A DNA stretch of 64,000 nt from Lottia gigantea (taxonomy: Eukaryota; Mollusca; Gastropoda; Lottiidae), in assembly GCF_000327385.1 (NCBI RefSeq), contig NW_008709848.1, positions 1,254,514 through 1,318,513 on the forward strand. Reading direction: 5' to 3'. Made by a program: the position numbers and the translations under genes. The notes under the pieces were generated by a model, which saw only the letters and a program-made list of their open reading frames with translations, was not told the origin of the DNA and made no database searches. Shown one piece after another: positions 1 to 12,329 of the stretch. The number at the start of each line of letters is the position of its first letter. Positions within the stretch are counted from its first letter, which is position 1.

Positions 1-834
1 TTTCTTTGTTTTCCATTTCCAATTATCCATTCAATAACATAATCATTTCAAAATTAAACTCATGTCATAATTATTCCAAATGATTACCATCAGTCACGTG
101 GCATGATGACCCGCATTGACCTTTGCATATGTCACCACGACTTTTAACTCGATTGCCTCCAACAAGCCAGTGGTGGTTTACACATAATCGCATTATGTAC
201 AGAATAGCAAACTCGTTGCAGTGGAAGTAATTCTATTGAGAAAAGCAGAGTCGTTTAATTCCTCATTTAAATTAATCCATTAAGAGAAATTTGATCTCAT
301 TATAAACACTGATTAGTTGACCCTTATTATCTCCCCTTTCAAAACAATGACATGAAACATGGCCGAGAGAATTCCCCTATATCTGACGTATGTTTGAGCG
401 TACTGTATGGAAGTGATCTAAGAGGGTCACGGGGTTTAATTATAGTTGATTACTAGGGTTGAAAGGTTAATTGTTCCCTGCTTCAGTCAGTTATGGATGT
501 AATTGCGGTGTACCATGGCCATCTTGTGGACACATGTAATTAACAGAGAGTATTCTTGTATGAAATATTGTCCAAATCAAGGATTTATGGACTTAATATT
601 GTCTGCATTCCTTTATTCTCAGTCAGACATACAGTTCGCTTTGTGTTCAAAAGGAAAGAAAATATAATTCCATCTTGTAGAAAACCAAATTTCTGTAAAT
701 ACGAGAAACGAGACCTAGTTTGATAAAATATTTATTACGAGGGTTTGACGAGACAACAAACCATGAAAAATATTTTTACTTCTTTTAAAAATCGGGTCTT
801 CGTGTAACATACTTTATCGTATTCTCGATATCGT
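1..834. other. Gene-free AT-rich stretch
   Basis: No coding exon, RNA gene or repeat array is recognisable. All frames are broken at short intervals. The only structure is at the right edge, where a short ATCGTATTCTCG motif occurs twice just before the tandem array that follows. Confidence 0.6.
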
Positions 835-1018
835 ATTCTCGATAAAGTAGGTCACCCTTTGTCATACTTTCCCAGATAAAGTGGGTTATCCGCTACCGTG
901 CTCCCCCTGCTGAAGTGGGTTATCCTAACCATGTTCTCCCCGATAAAGTGGGTCATCCCTTGTCATGATTACTCCTCTAAAGTGGTTTATTCTTTACCGT
1001 GTTCTCCACGATAAAAGA
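835..1018 (+). repeat. Degenerate tandem array, unit about 33-34 bp
   Basis: Five to six diverged units follow each other. The conserved core is a GATAAAGTGGGTYATCC-type block, followed by a variable TTGTCATG or CTACCGTG block and then TTCTCCCC. The copies differ by roughly 15-25 percent, so the array is old. No frame stays open through it, so it is a noncoding minisatellite. Confidence 0.8.
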
Positions 1019-1142
1019 AGGACTTTTACTGCCAAAAGCGCATTAGATGCATTCTGCCTAGATAAGAAATTTTCCAGGTGGAGGTCATCCTCCTCCTTAC
1101 ACAGCGTCTAGTACTCAAAAGAGGAGCCGAGGTGCTCGTAGT

Positions 1143-1229
1143 AAGTCCACTACTATACTACCTTTTCTTCCGATTTTGCCATTCTTTGGACAATATATTT
1201 TATTGAATTGTCTTGCTAGAACGGATTTT
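1143..1229 (+). repeat. Interspersed repeat family, copy A
   Basis: This stretch shares several blocks in the same order and orientation with 12683-12788 and 44520-44633: AGTCCACTACTA, TTTTGCCATTCTTTGGACAA, GAATTGTCTTG and CGGATTTTT. The three copies are tens of kilobases apart, which marks a dispersed family. No terminal inverted repeats, tail or coding capacity are visible, so I cannot assign a class. The copies are diverged and therefore probably old. Confidence 0.6.
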
Positions 1230-2969
1230 TATACTGATCATCTTATTTCGTTCTCTGAAAGGAAATGGATCATGCATCATCGTTTTCCTTCATAGAAAGT
1301 GTGTCATCCTTTAAACTTCTAATATTAATTCATTCCTGTAGTGTCTCATTTGCATATACACTAGGTTAGGTAGACAATTCATTACTTTATATGACCAGAG
1401 GGGATCTCTAACAACTGTAAGTCTTAATTTGATGGTAAAAGACGACGTTTAAAATTAGATGGACAATATGTCTGTCTAGAGTTGGACTGTTTTATTAACT
1501 TCTATCCAGTCATCGATCTATTTCCATCAAGTAGAAGTTGTCAGGTTCGGTTTGTAGACAGAATTCTGGTGTATAGCTCACTTTAAATAAAGTTGGAATC
1601 TATAATCTATAAGAAACAAATTAAAATACAATGTCTGAAGAGGAATGACGAGAGATCAGATTCTAGCAACTTTTAATCAACTCAGATTTCAGTTTTCTTG
1701 ACCATACACGCCATATTCTATAAATATTAAAAATATATCTGCTATGCTCGGTTTAATTTTGGCTGGTTTTTAATTATTCAATATTCCCAAAAAAATATAT
1801 TATTGTTATTGTCTTGTACAATATAAGTTCGAACTATTGTTTGTCATGATCATGAATGCTTGAACGCATCGTCCTTTGTCAACAAACTTACATATGAAAT
1901 GATTTGTTTTTTAATAGTGAACCTTACTATGCTAATGAGGGCGACCAGTGTAATACATCCGCCACCTCACTCTCGAAATACCACAAATGTTGGTAACATA
2001 AGGACGAAGCACTTTTACTAAGCATTACCATTCAAGCAGTTTTACAGTGGGATACCTCCTGGGAGTACATGTGAATGAAAAAGAGATCGATGAAATAGAG
2101 TACCTTAACGCTGCTCGGTTAAACAACACATTTCCAATTTAATTGGCAATATTTATCAGATCTCAAGAAGCAATGGAGAGAAAAGAACGAGATGTGCAGA
2201 ATTCAAAATGCGTAAAATTTGGTAGATGATCAAATTATTCACACCCTTGTGTTGATAAATTACTAAAAGCATCTTGAAGCACCATCTCGAGTCAAAAGTT
2301 CACTTATCGATAAAATGTAGAAAAATGATGTTGAATCCATAATAATTGATGTGTTAAGATAAAAGGATTGCTAAAATCAGCCGTGTTTCATTTTGATGAT
2401 AGCACATTTTATATTAACAAACCTAATTTGATCTGAATCGAGAGGGAAGACATGGTTTTAGCTTAAGCTATCGCCGGAAAGCTCGGCTTAACGCCAATTA
2501 CACGTCTTATTAGGTATTAACTATCAAGCTGACCAAAATCTCAGTTATTTTCAGCATTAATTTTTTACAAGGAATTGGGTATTAGAACTCGATTACAGTA
2601 ATCAAAATACGACGAGCACGCCGTTTATATATTTATCACTCTAAACCATTTAAATATTTAGAAAACATTAACGTTTTTCTGAGTAATTTCTAATATTCTG
2701 TTCCAGTTTTTGCACTAAGTTGCCTGTTAATTGATAGAATACATGTGTTTCAATGGTAAACATGGGTTGATACAGAGAAACACATGCTCTGATACTTGTT
2801 GCAGTGAGAATTATGATGAACATATTTCATCTGACGTAAAGAATGCTGGTGAAATAAATCAGCATGCATTACGTAAAAAAGATATATATATATATATATA
2901 TATCATGATTGTCTAAACCTATATGGTACACTTTTCTGTCTGGACAACTGACCCAACCCCGTGATCGGA

Positions 2970-2996
2970 GGGTGGGGTGAAACGAGTTGGGTGGGG
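2970..2996 (+). other. Possible G-quadruplex: four G runs
   Basis: Runs GGG, GGGG, GGG and GGGG occur at 2970-2972, 2974-2977, 2989-2991 and 2993-2996. The loops are 1, 11 and 1 nt. The pattern meets a relaxed intramolecular quadruplex rule because of the long central loop. A C-rich ACCCAACCCC block at about 2951 could instead pair with it as a hairpin. It stands out in AT-rich surroundings, but no function is implied. Confidence 0.35.
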
Positions 2997-3860
2997 ATTG
3001 GTGCGAACTATTTAATTAAGAAATTGGTATATCTTCATTGTGAGTATAGATCTCTGAAACCCCTTTCACAAACCTACAATGTACATTATCCAATTAAATG
3101 GTTTCTATTGTACTGGAGTGAAAGGATTTTATGAATCAATTCTTACATTTTGGAACGAACCTTAACGCTCATTAAAGCTCTTGTCGCGGAATCAGCAATA
3201 TGCTCCATTCATGTAAAACCTTGGCACCTATTTGTCAGGTACATGACATTGGACATCCCTATCGACTAAGAACCCTCATCACCTTTATGCTGTTGCTAAA
3301 TATTAAGATACGAAAAGGAATCAACTATTATCCAAATAATTTCCGCTGTAAATTAACCATGGAGGCAGTCATGTTGAGCTAATGGAAGTCTAATATTGAC
3401 ATTTGCATACAAGAGCAGGTTTGCAAACCTTATGCCGACATCTTTTGTCCACGTGACGATGAGATTGAAATCAGAGATGACTGGAGGTCGAGTTGTTGGT
3501 GAAAGTGAGCGATAATAAACAAATATGAATGACAAGGGCATTAATCGATGATCGCTTGTCAATCAAGCATGAAGTTTGAACATATCCTGAAATCTTGAGC
3601 TGATGAGTGACAGCATGGAGCCATGTAGAGATTTTATAATAAAAGACATCTATGATGTTTCACGTCCGTTGATTGACAATCGACAAAGATGAGAGGCCTT
3701 CATTATTATTTCCTGTTCCGTCAAAACAAATCAGTGGTCATCACTAGTCTAATAAAAGCAGTGTAATCGAATTGTGGTTGCTAAGAAAATGAAATCATAT
3801 TATTATAGAGGTTTTGACATCTCATTTGCCGACCACTATACGTTAATGTCGTCCACTCTA

Positions 3861-3885
3861 ATCGAATCGAGCTACCACTCAGCTA
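3861..3885 (-). other. tRNA-like A-box remnant
   Basis: The minus strand reads TAGCTGAGTGGTAG, a good match to the internal A box of a polymerase III tRNA promoter. An ATTCGAT motif follows immediately, resembling a shortened B box. The spacing is too small for an intact tRNA, and no anticodon arm or acceptor stem can be drawn. It is most likely a degraded tRNA-derived SINE or a truncated tRNA relic. Confidence 0.3.
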
Positions 3886-4938
3886 TGGTCCTAAGAGACG
3901 AGTTGTTCAGCCTTTCAAAATGGAGTTGCATTAAGTAAATATTATTTTGCTATCCCGGACAATTGTTTGTGTTAGAGCAATTATTTCAGTGCGAGACTGT
4001 ATCTTAAAGAATTACCAATCGATGGCTATCAAAAACAATCTGAAGATATACTCAAACTATTAACTGAAACAAAAGTAATAACTGTGAGACTGGATCTAGA
4101 TTGCCTGATTGAAAGTGGGTATGCGTTGACAACCTCAAGCGAAAACTGTTTTTCGTACATTTTCCAGATTTGCACCCAGGCTATTAGAGCTAGTGTAGTG
4201 TCTTACAGGCCATGGTGTTAGAACATTATAACAATCGACATATCGTTTTGGAAATATTACATACAATCAATCAGCTATACTACACGGAGCATCACATCTG
4301 TACACTAAGCAGTCGGTACAACTCTATTTCTGGAACCCATTTTCATAATCAGAGACAGGATTAGTTTTCAAGTTTGTCAAGAAAAAGAGAAATGTATATT
4401 TACCTAGTATATATACTTGATTAGAATAACCATGATAGCTCTATTTGTTTTACTCGCTTCCATTTTCGTTTAATCAAGTAAATCTAATACGACCAAATGT
4501 CCTTCGATAGTATGATCATGTTAGATTGGTTGGTGGTAAGGTAGCAACTCGTCGACCTTAAAGTGCTTTCAGAAGGAAGGCGAACTAACATGAATGAACC
4601 AAAATGGCTGTTAAAGCAGACTTTGCCTTGATAGATCTCATCATAAGATGTCGAATTTTAACTTGGCACAATATGATTTATGTACATTATAAATTCACAA
4701 TAGAATATGTATTTTGTCATAAAAAACCTCTCAATTCCTTTCTTTTAAGATAAACAACAGCATTGCTCAATGATATATTCAAATATCCTTAAGTTTTACT
4801 TACAAAATTAATATCGAAAGCTAGATTACGAGGAAGCTATTAATTGAAGACGTCTGTTTTCTGTCAACTATATATAACACTACCCATCAGATCCTCTTAA
4901 CATTTATAACCGACGTTGATCATATCATAGTTATCTCT

Positions 4939-5484
4939 CCTGATGAGGACCAGATCAACCCGCTTTATGGCTCCGTCACACCAGAAAAGCGTTCTTACTG
5001 CGCTGGTACCGCGATGGAAATTTAACTCACAGCGTGTTAAGCGTGCTGGCCACGCCAGACAACGCGCAACCGTCGCCACTATTCGCCGATTCGCGGCGTT
5101 TATTTTAGAGCTGTTCTGCAATGCGTTGAAAGCGCCATGGGATCGAAAAGGTCGAATACATCCCCACGTGCGATAAAAAAAAACGTTAGAAAGCAATATG
5201 GTCGCATATTTATATACCGTCCTGATGAGGACCAGATCAACCCGCTTTATGGCTCCGTCACACCAGAAAAGCGTTCTTACTGCGCTGGTACCGCGATGGA
5301 AATTTAACTCACAGCGTGTTAAGCGTGCTGGCCACGCCAGACAACGCGCAACCGTCGCCACTATTCGCCGATTCGCGGCGTTTATTTTAGAGCTGTTCTG
5401 CAATGCGTTGAAAGCGCCATGGGATCGAAAAGGTCGATAAAAAAAAACGTTAGAAAGCAATATGGTCGCATATTTATATACCGT
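4939..5484. repeat. CpG-rich 282-bp tandem dimer
   Basis: Copy 1 is 4939-5220 (282 bp) and copy 2 is 5221-5484 (264 bp). They appear identical except that copy 2 lacks 18 bp near 5437, where a CGA triplet on both sides of the missing stretch suggests a microhomology deletion. GC and CpG content are far above the surroundings. The ends carry an imperfect inverted motif (GACCAGATC near the left, GATCGAAAAGGTC near the right). The dimer is open in several frames, including 210 codons on the minus strand. That frame simply repeats with the DNA, starts outside the unit and resembles no protein I know. I treat it as a young unclassified repeat, not a gene. Confidence 0.85.
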
Positions 5485-5540
5485 CTGTAGAATGTGGGTC
5501 ACTGAGCTATAAATAGTAACACGTGGCACTTGTTAAAAAA

Positions 5541-5625
5541 TGTCAAAACTCTTAGTACTCCGACACTCTCGCTAATCCGACATTATTTTGCGGTCATAGT
5601 GTATGGATAATGCAGAGTATACTGT
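5541..5625. mobile_element. Possible pogo/Tigger-type transposon end
   Basis: Read on the minus strand from 5625, the sequence starts TACAGTATACTCTGCATTA and continues into GTCGGATTAGCGAGAGTGTC. Pogo-type Tc1/mariner elements often begin CAGTATACTC after a TA target and carry repeated 'CTCTCGNTAATCCGAC' motifs. I could not find a matching opposite end upstream, so this may be a truncated copy. Whether the CpG-rich dimer to the left belongs to the same element is unknown. Confidence 0.4.
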
Positions 5626-5688
5626 ATTTATTTATTTAGTTAGAGGTAGATTGTTTTTAAGTTATAATTTTATAGGGACTTCTTCACG

Positions 5689-5706
5689 TTTGGTGTGACG
5701 GGGCTA
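5689..5706 (+). repeat. Inverted match to a motif in the CpG-rich dimer
   Basis: The motif TTTGGTGTGACGGGGC is nearly the reverse complement of the GCTCCGTCACACCAGAAA block present once in each dimer unit at about 4970 and 5251. The match covers about 14 of 16 positions and lies in the opposite orientation. It may be a terminal inverted repeat or a stray piece of the same family. Confidence 0.4.
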
Positions 5707-8636
5707 TTACTATACTTGGCAAATTACAACACTGTCTAAAATAAATACAATTACAGAATGTTTGGTCTAGTATCTACGACACAACAGAGTTTATCATGTT
5801 ATGTCTGGTACAATGGATATTTAATTGTTCATGTAATGACATAAGCTGCCTATCTACCAACAGACTTTAGTATTCATTAAGTTAGAAATGTCACTTAGGG
5901 GTGAACAGGGATCGATCAGTAAGATTAAGAACGTTCCAGTACTTTCAAATTAATCCCTATTATATACGGTACATCTGCCATTTCCTCGTACACTGCACAT
6001 AGTTGAAAGCCTTATCCCTGATCCCCTGTGACTAAAATATTGTTTATTTACAGAAAAAATGAAATGATAGTTTTCAAACTATACATGTTCAGATTATCCG
6101 TGATTTTTTTAAACTTTTTAATTTAATAAAAACCAGAAAGTTTTTTTCGTTTTCCAAATTGGGTTAAATAATTATTAAACTTATTTATAAAGGAAACAAT
6201 AGACCCTGGAACGCTCATTTTCAATCCATATTCATCTTTTAGATTACTTTATAATCTTTTTAAAGAGATGCACATATAAATTTTGAGAAAATGACATGAA
6301 ATTAATATAACGCTATAGAAGAAATACAATAAGTAATTACTGGTGCATGGTTTTATGCCCTGAATTATATATGAATTGCGTGATTTCTACGTCTTGTTTT
6401 TTACACAAGGGGACAAACTGAACATTGATTGAATAATACATGATTGATTTACAGCTGATTCCAGATGGTCCCTCGATTATTGTCATTCGTGATATGAAAA
6501 CTGAAGTGACTAAAGGAACTGCGGAACTGTCTTTGGTGTGCATGTAGAGTTTCTTAACGTACCTAGCCAAGTGATGAGGTATTGGAATGACCATTGTCAC
6601 ATTAACTGCAAAAAGGTTCGCACCATGAAATTCGAAAATAGCCCTCACACAATAGCGAACTTCAGTTACGTATGGTTGCGAATAAAAAAAAGGGGTTATT
6701 AGTTTCAAACGCAACGCTCCTGCAAGTGTTGTTCTGAACTCATGGCTATACTTTCATTCTTCCCAACCATATGTAGCTGGTAATCGCTATGGTGTGAGGA
6801 CACCATTAATATAAAAAAAATGTTTCCCTTATTTTAACTTTTAACATTATAAAATGGTATTCTGCTCAATCCAGTCCCTTAATTGCATTAGGTGTTTCAA
6901 TAAAGGTAATAATATGTATACCACGGTTCTTAAGAGTTACATATGCGAAAGGATTTGGCTTTCATGTTAGGTTATCCAAGTATGGTACAACAACAAATAG
7001 CTGATAATAGACCATGGTTATCCTCGAACACACATTTTAAGCAAATTATTTATTAAAATCATCAAAGACAAAAATGCAATTTATGTTACAACATTGGATA
7101 GACGCCAATTACATTTCTACAGCTCAATGTGCTATTCTTTCACGAGTTTGCATTTTGCGTGACAAGCGAGAAATTTTGATTGAATTGAATTACTCTCTTC
7201 TTGTTCAAAGAGATTATTTTGTCTGCATTTGGTTTCGCTTGGGATTTCTATAACTGAGCTTTTCTTAGCATTTTCCGTGACTTTATCAATTAAATAAGTT
7301 TGCTTATTTTCCGGAACCATTTTTTGAAATATATTTTTGATAATGACTCTGTCGAATACTTAAAGAGGTTTTGTATGTGTAACAAACACTGACATTATTT
7401 TTATTTTTTTTCATTTGAATGTTGCACTGTATTCGTATTAAAACACTTTCACAACTGTTGATGTGACGATATTATAATGCATCACAACAATGGAGGTATA
7501 TAGTCTAGGATACACGGACATGTGCACGAGGTATTATTTAAGTTAATCGATTTAAACACCGAGTCAGAACAAAACGTCCTATAATTTCGATTTAAGCTGG
7601 TTATATGACGGCTAAGCGTTTCCTCTAAAATAAAACTGATATCATGTTATAACTTTTAAGAACATTTCAAAAGTTAAAAAACACGACTGTTGCTTTACAT
7701 GTACCACCATGAATCAAATCATTGGAATCTTGTCTTCATCAGCAATAACTTCACGAATTCTGAAGAATATGAAACTTTTTTCGATTCAAATGCGCCCCAA
7801 TGATTCACATTATGAGAGACAGCCATAAAAATGTCATGTAAACCAAAGAAAAACATGAATATTATTTCCTCCGATATTTATGAGTCTCCAATCCTGTAAT
7901 AAAATTCGAGTATACTAATTTATAGAATTTGATTTGAATGGCAAGAGGCATCTAACATGTTGCTTTACAAAATTTGACAATCGAGGAACATCGATTCCAA
8001 TTTTTTAAATGTCACAGAATCTTAAAATCTTTTGATTTATCTCTCGCTGTAGATTGCTGCTCTCGTCGATGGCATATCCCATTGTCTGAAGGCTAAATAC
8101 TTTCTATACGTCAATTCTTATTCCCCATCTACAGTAGTCCGACAGCCAAACTGACTTGGCAGCTTTTAAGCAAATGACACAGACATTAATTGTTTACCAA
8201 TGAATCATGTATTATTATTTGGTTAGTGATCACAACGTTTCAACAATTTACATTATCATCCCGTTCGACGTATTTGACCACGATACCAACTACCATTACC
8301 ACAATATGTATGCAAAGACGGATCAGTTCTTTTACAAAAAAAAACAATTGTGCTACGACTGTTCCTTTAAATTTCAGATATGTCTAAGTTACTCCCGTCG
8401 TGCTTTGTTCGTCATGCACCAATAACTTAAAACAAGATCCTCGGACTAGTCATTGTATCTGAGTAACATGTGGTCGATGTAGCATTCCTAATACTGATTA
8501 TAAATTCCCATTTGTGTGATAATTACGGCGAAATCAAACAGTGATGTGGAAAAATTATACCAATAACGCATTTCTCATCATTTGTATTCGTGTCAGATGC
8601 ATATACATGTTTTAAATGGTATAGCCATATAGATAT
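5707..8636. other. Gene-free stretch
   Basis: I recognise no gene. The longest frame is 125 codons on the minus strand (6337-6714). It has no recognisable domain and no convincing splice sites, and about one such frame is expected by chance in a 64-kb window of this composition. The rest is AT-rich DNA with short homopolymer runs. Confidence 0.5.
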
Positions 8637-8638
8637 CA

Positions 8639-8955
8639 AAACCACGATTTTCTGCTATGCAAAACCACGATTTTCTGCTATGCAAAACCATGATTTTCTG
8701 CTATGCAAAACCGTGATTTTCTGATATGCAAAACCGTGATTTTCTGCTATGCAAAATCATGATTTTATGCTATGCACAACCATGATTTTCTGCTATGCGA
8801 AACCATGATTTTCTGCTATGCAAAACCACGATTTTCTGCTACGCAAAACCACGATTCTCTGCTATACAAAACCACGATTTTCTGCTACGCAAAACCACGA
8901 TTCTCTGCTATACAAAACCACGATTCTCTGCTATGCAAAACCATGATTTTCTGCT
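8639..8955 (+). repeat. 23-bp minisatellite, about 14 units
   Basis: The unit begins AACCACGATTTTCTGCTATG and repeats every 23 bp with few differences. Variants are CACG to CATG or CGTG, and CTATGC to CTACGC or CTATAC. The variants cluster in adjacent units, which points to local unit exchange. Because 23 is not a multiple of three and the unit lacks stops in some frames, the array yields spurious overlapping open frames with a periodic peptide. It is not coding by any independent sign. Confidence 0.95.
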
Positions 8956-11900
8956 GAAAGTGACTAAGCTGGCTTAATCCTGTGTCTCTGTAACAATTGA
9001 CACGGACTGAGTGTATATATACCTTCACATGAGCTCATCTTGGTACTCTGTTGTGCGAAAGTTGACTAAGCTTGTTACAACTATACATATGTTTTGACCT
9101 ATTTTGCACAATGAAAATCTCATATGAGTTGATCAAAATTTATTTGCGAACTTGTATTTAAATCCTTTGTGTTTTTATCACATTAGTCTCGAGCAAAGGG
9201 AATATTCGTTCCTCAACATTAATAACGGCAGTTTAAACGTAACTCAGATTGGTCGTGCTACTCCAGACAGAATATAACATTAAAATACAATGAAGTAAAT
9301 TTTAAATATAATATCTGTTTAACTTTATCACAGGTTTATATTTTCTACTTATTTTACGAGAAATCGGGGAATATGAAATGATATATCAAGGCCATTATTG
9401 CATATGAACATAAGTTAGATATATTGCTGGCCTAAATACCTTTCCCACGATGGATAGAGATGCCAGTCTCCATCAGCTTAACGAGTTTGGAACCAATAAC
9501 TGCATTTAATCTTATTGTAGGAGAATATATAATAAGCTCGTTCTCGGTGAAGCATGTGTTATACTGCTCAAATCACTATCTTCAAATTGTGAACATCCAA
9601 ACTTTTTTGGGGTGTAATTTTTCAGAATATAGATATTTCAATTGTGTATCTGTTCAATCCCAATTCCTTGATACAACTGCTACGAGTTGCATTATGAGAC
9701 ATTACAGTGATCAAAGTACCGCCTTTTATTCCATAGCTTGAACGGAGACTGAACCTGATACTGCCTGCTCTCTCCGAATGTTTGTCGGCCAATTTCGTTC
9801 AATGAAATTCGTGATCTTAAATACACAACACCATTGAAAGCTGTAATTGCTATGATATTTAAGATTAGAGTTACGGATGATATATAACTGTCATGCTCAC
9901 TGACCAGGCTAACGACATGCTGTGAGGTAAATGGAAGTATCTGATATACAATAAGACCACGGTGTTACATTAAGTGCAACATTATTTATAATTAACTGCT
10001 TAATGTGCATTATAGATTAACTTTGTTTATTCCTCAATCAAATAATTATCAATAATCACTTCAAATCCTTTTACTGGGCCATAAAAATATCGCATTATGT
10101 TCAACATTCACACGAGGTTTTTGTCGTCTGGTTTTAGCATCTGCATTCAAATCTGATCATCAACAGACGAACGTAAGATTAACAGTTTACCACCGTGTAC
10201 TGTTAAACCATATTTTAATATACCTGTATTTTGTATTATTGTCAAGAGTTATAACCACGAATTTTACAAATCAGGAACGAGTATGTGACCGAACCGAACA
10301 AGAGAAAATACAGCGACTTCTGGGCGTGGTGCCTCATTACTCGCAACGTAATCTTTGAAGAGTAGGTCACTTTACCTTAGCATGGAAACGGGTCACAAGT
10401 ACAAGAAGTTCCCCAGGACACGTTCTTGATATTAGTAACATATGCAGAGGAAGAAAAGGTCTGGAAACTTTGGCATGATGAAAATCAAGTCGCTCTCAAT
10501 TCACTTTGATAATGCAGAATCTTAGATTTTCAGATTTCAGAAATATGTTTGATATAATGTGTAAAAGATATGGTTTATGTGTTATGTTTTGATTCTTTGT
10601 ATTGAAACTGTATTAAATGCGTTAAATCCGTGCCGTGTGCATCCCCAGACAATTGGTTACATTCTGTGTGTTAACAATTCATTATTCATCTGCAACCAAG
10701 CCAGAATACAGATTCATCATTCTGTTTCTTTTAACTGATTGAAGCTGGAACTAATATGCAAAATGATTTCTAAATTTGTAAAAAAAAAAAAAACTCGAAA
10801 CGTTTTGTCAAATCATAAAGAAAACACATTTCATAAAATAAAGAGGATTGTGTGTGATCAATTGCAATGTGTTAAAAGTATCAACCCTTTGAAAAACACA
10901 CGTCCAACTGACGGATTTTCTCGACACTAGCTAAGCTTCAAGTAGATATGAAAAAGGTCTTAGGTTGAAGGTTTCTGGTATGTCATTCAATAACCAAATA
11001 TTTGGTTCAATTACTGTTCAAATAGTGCTCAATACATTAATTGTAGATCGATGTAAAAAACAGAACCTGAAATATGTGCGATCTTCAGACAACTGCGACC
11101 CTGCCATTCACTTAAACAGAAAGCACGTCTCCAATATGTAAAACCCCAATGGTGGACTATACCAAACCCTTAACGCGTTTAAAAGAATTCTGTATAGTGA
11201 TTGATAAATCATAAATCTTTAAGACTATAAAATATTTTGTATGACATTGAATCTTTGAGTCATTGTGTTGATAATGATTTAGCCGAGTCTGTAACTAATG
11301 ATATAACCCCGTGGAATATCATTCTTAACTACTATAGAAAGTATTTAGAGGAAGAATACAGAAATATAGAACAATGTGTTCTGTTTTGTCAAATAATAAC
11401 CGTCTTATTTGATACAAACGGCGGCACTTTGATTTATAACGCCAAGTAGAATCGATTTCCGCTTTCTGAACATTATCAAAGCAAATAGTTCATTATTCCT
11501 TGACTTTTGACATATGATCGTTTCCTGATTACCGTTATGGCATTCTCATCAGAAATACCATTCATCCTATGAATTACGTGCGACTGTCCTCTACCAATAA
11601 CGGCGACGGTTTTCCTCTCCGTTTATATACATTTTACCATTTATAATAGATCTTTTCCATGTAGAAATGATTAAAAAACGAATCATTCTTTTTGATTTTG
11701 TTAAAAATTGTAAAAGCACTGCTTGAAATATGACATTTTTTTATATGACACATGTTTTTTTAAACTTAGCTTCGTCCACCGTCTCGTTCAAGCTGAGATG
11801 AAAAGTAAGGCACCGAACTAAAGACAAAAGAATAAAGTATCATGTCTGTTTAAAGCTCAGTTGTTAAAGTTTAGGAATCGATTGATCTGTGAATTCTAAC

Positions 11901-12236
11901 TTTCTTCACCTACACATTCTCATATTTACACAATTATATCGTCATCGTGTAAAACAAATATCTGAAAGCCCACTGTTATCAAAATAGAATTTTTATCAGG
12001 CCCACATTCACATTTTAACAGTATTACGGCATGAGGAAATCAATTAGGCCATGGAAGACGGGCAATGCCTTTCAGTGTGAATGGGCAAGAATTTTTGATA
12101 TTTTCGACAATAATGATTCCATTATTATTTCAAATTTGGTTACTTGTAAAAGGGAAGTCTTTACGTTTGACGTATTTCAAAGGCCCTCGTACTACAATGT
12201 TTGCATGTTTAAATCAGCTTCATACCATGTAAAAAC
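8956..12236. other. Gene-free stretch
   Basis: I recognise no gene. A short direct repeat (GAAAGTGACTAAGCTGGCTT near 8956, with a close match near 9057) borders the minisatellite. A 12-base A run lies near 10780. Frames of 60-93 codons here have no recognisable similarity or splice context. Confidence 0.5.
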
Positions 12237-12329
12237 AACAGATGTAGTATAAGAGCATGAAATATACAACAGATGTAGCATAAGAGCATGAAATATACAA
12301 TAGATGTAGCATAAGAGCATGAAATATTA
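12237..12329 (+). repeat. 31-bp tandem repeat, three units
   Basis: Three near-identical 31-bp units start at 12237, 12268 and 12299, each containing GATGTAGCATAAGAGCATGA. A fourth, decayed start follows at about 12332. Only one or two bases differ between units, so the array is young or homogenised. Confidence 0.9.

Larger units (their letters stand above)
1230..4938. other. Gene-free stretch with minor simple structure
   Basis: I recognise no exons here. It contains an 11-unit TA microsatellite at about 2882-2903, a G-run cluster at 2970-2996 and a tRNA A-box-like remnant at 3861-3885. A perfect TAGCTTAAGCTA palindrome lies near 2458. Open frames of 60-70 codons are within chance expectation for this base composition. 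Confidence 0.55.

Noticed and set aside
4939-5220. Hammerhead ribozyme, suggested by CTGATGAG at the unit start and a GAAA near its end
   Set aside because: The bases next to the two core motifs do not form stem II, and no proper cleavage-site stem can be drawn.
4897-5529. 210-codon minus-strand open frame
   Set aside because: It exists because a 282-bp unit, a multiple of three, is repeated. The peptide repeats with the DNA, other frames are also open, and no domain is recognisable.
6337-6714. 125-codon minus-strand frame
   Set aside because: About one frame this long is expected by chance in 64 kb of this composition. No domain, splice sites or codon bias support it.
8772-8977. Overlapping periodic frames in the 23-bp array
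   Set aside because: They are by-products of a stop-free repeat unit read in different frames.
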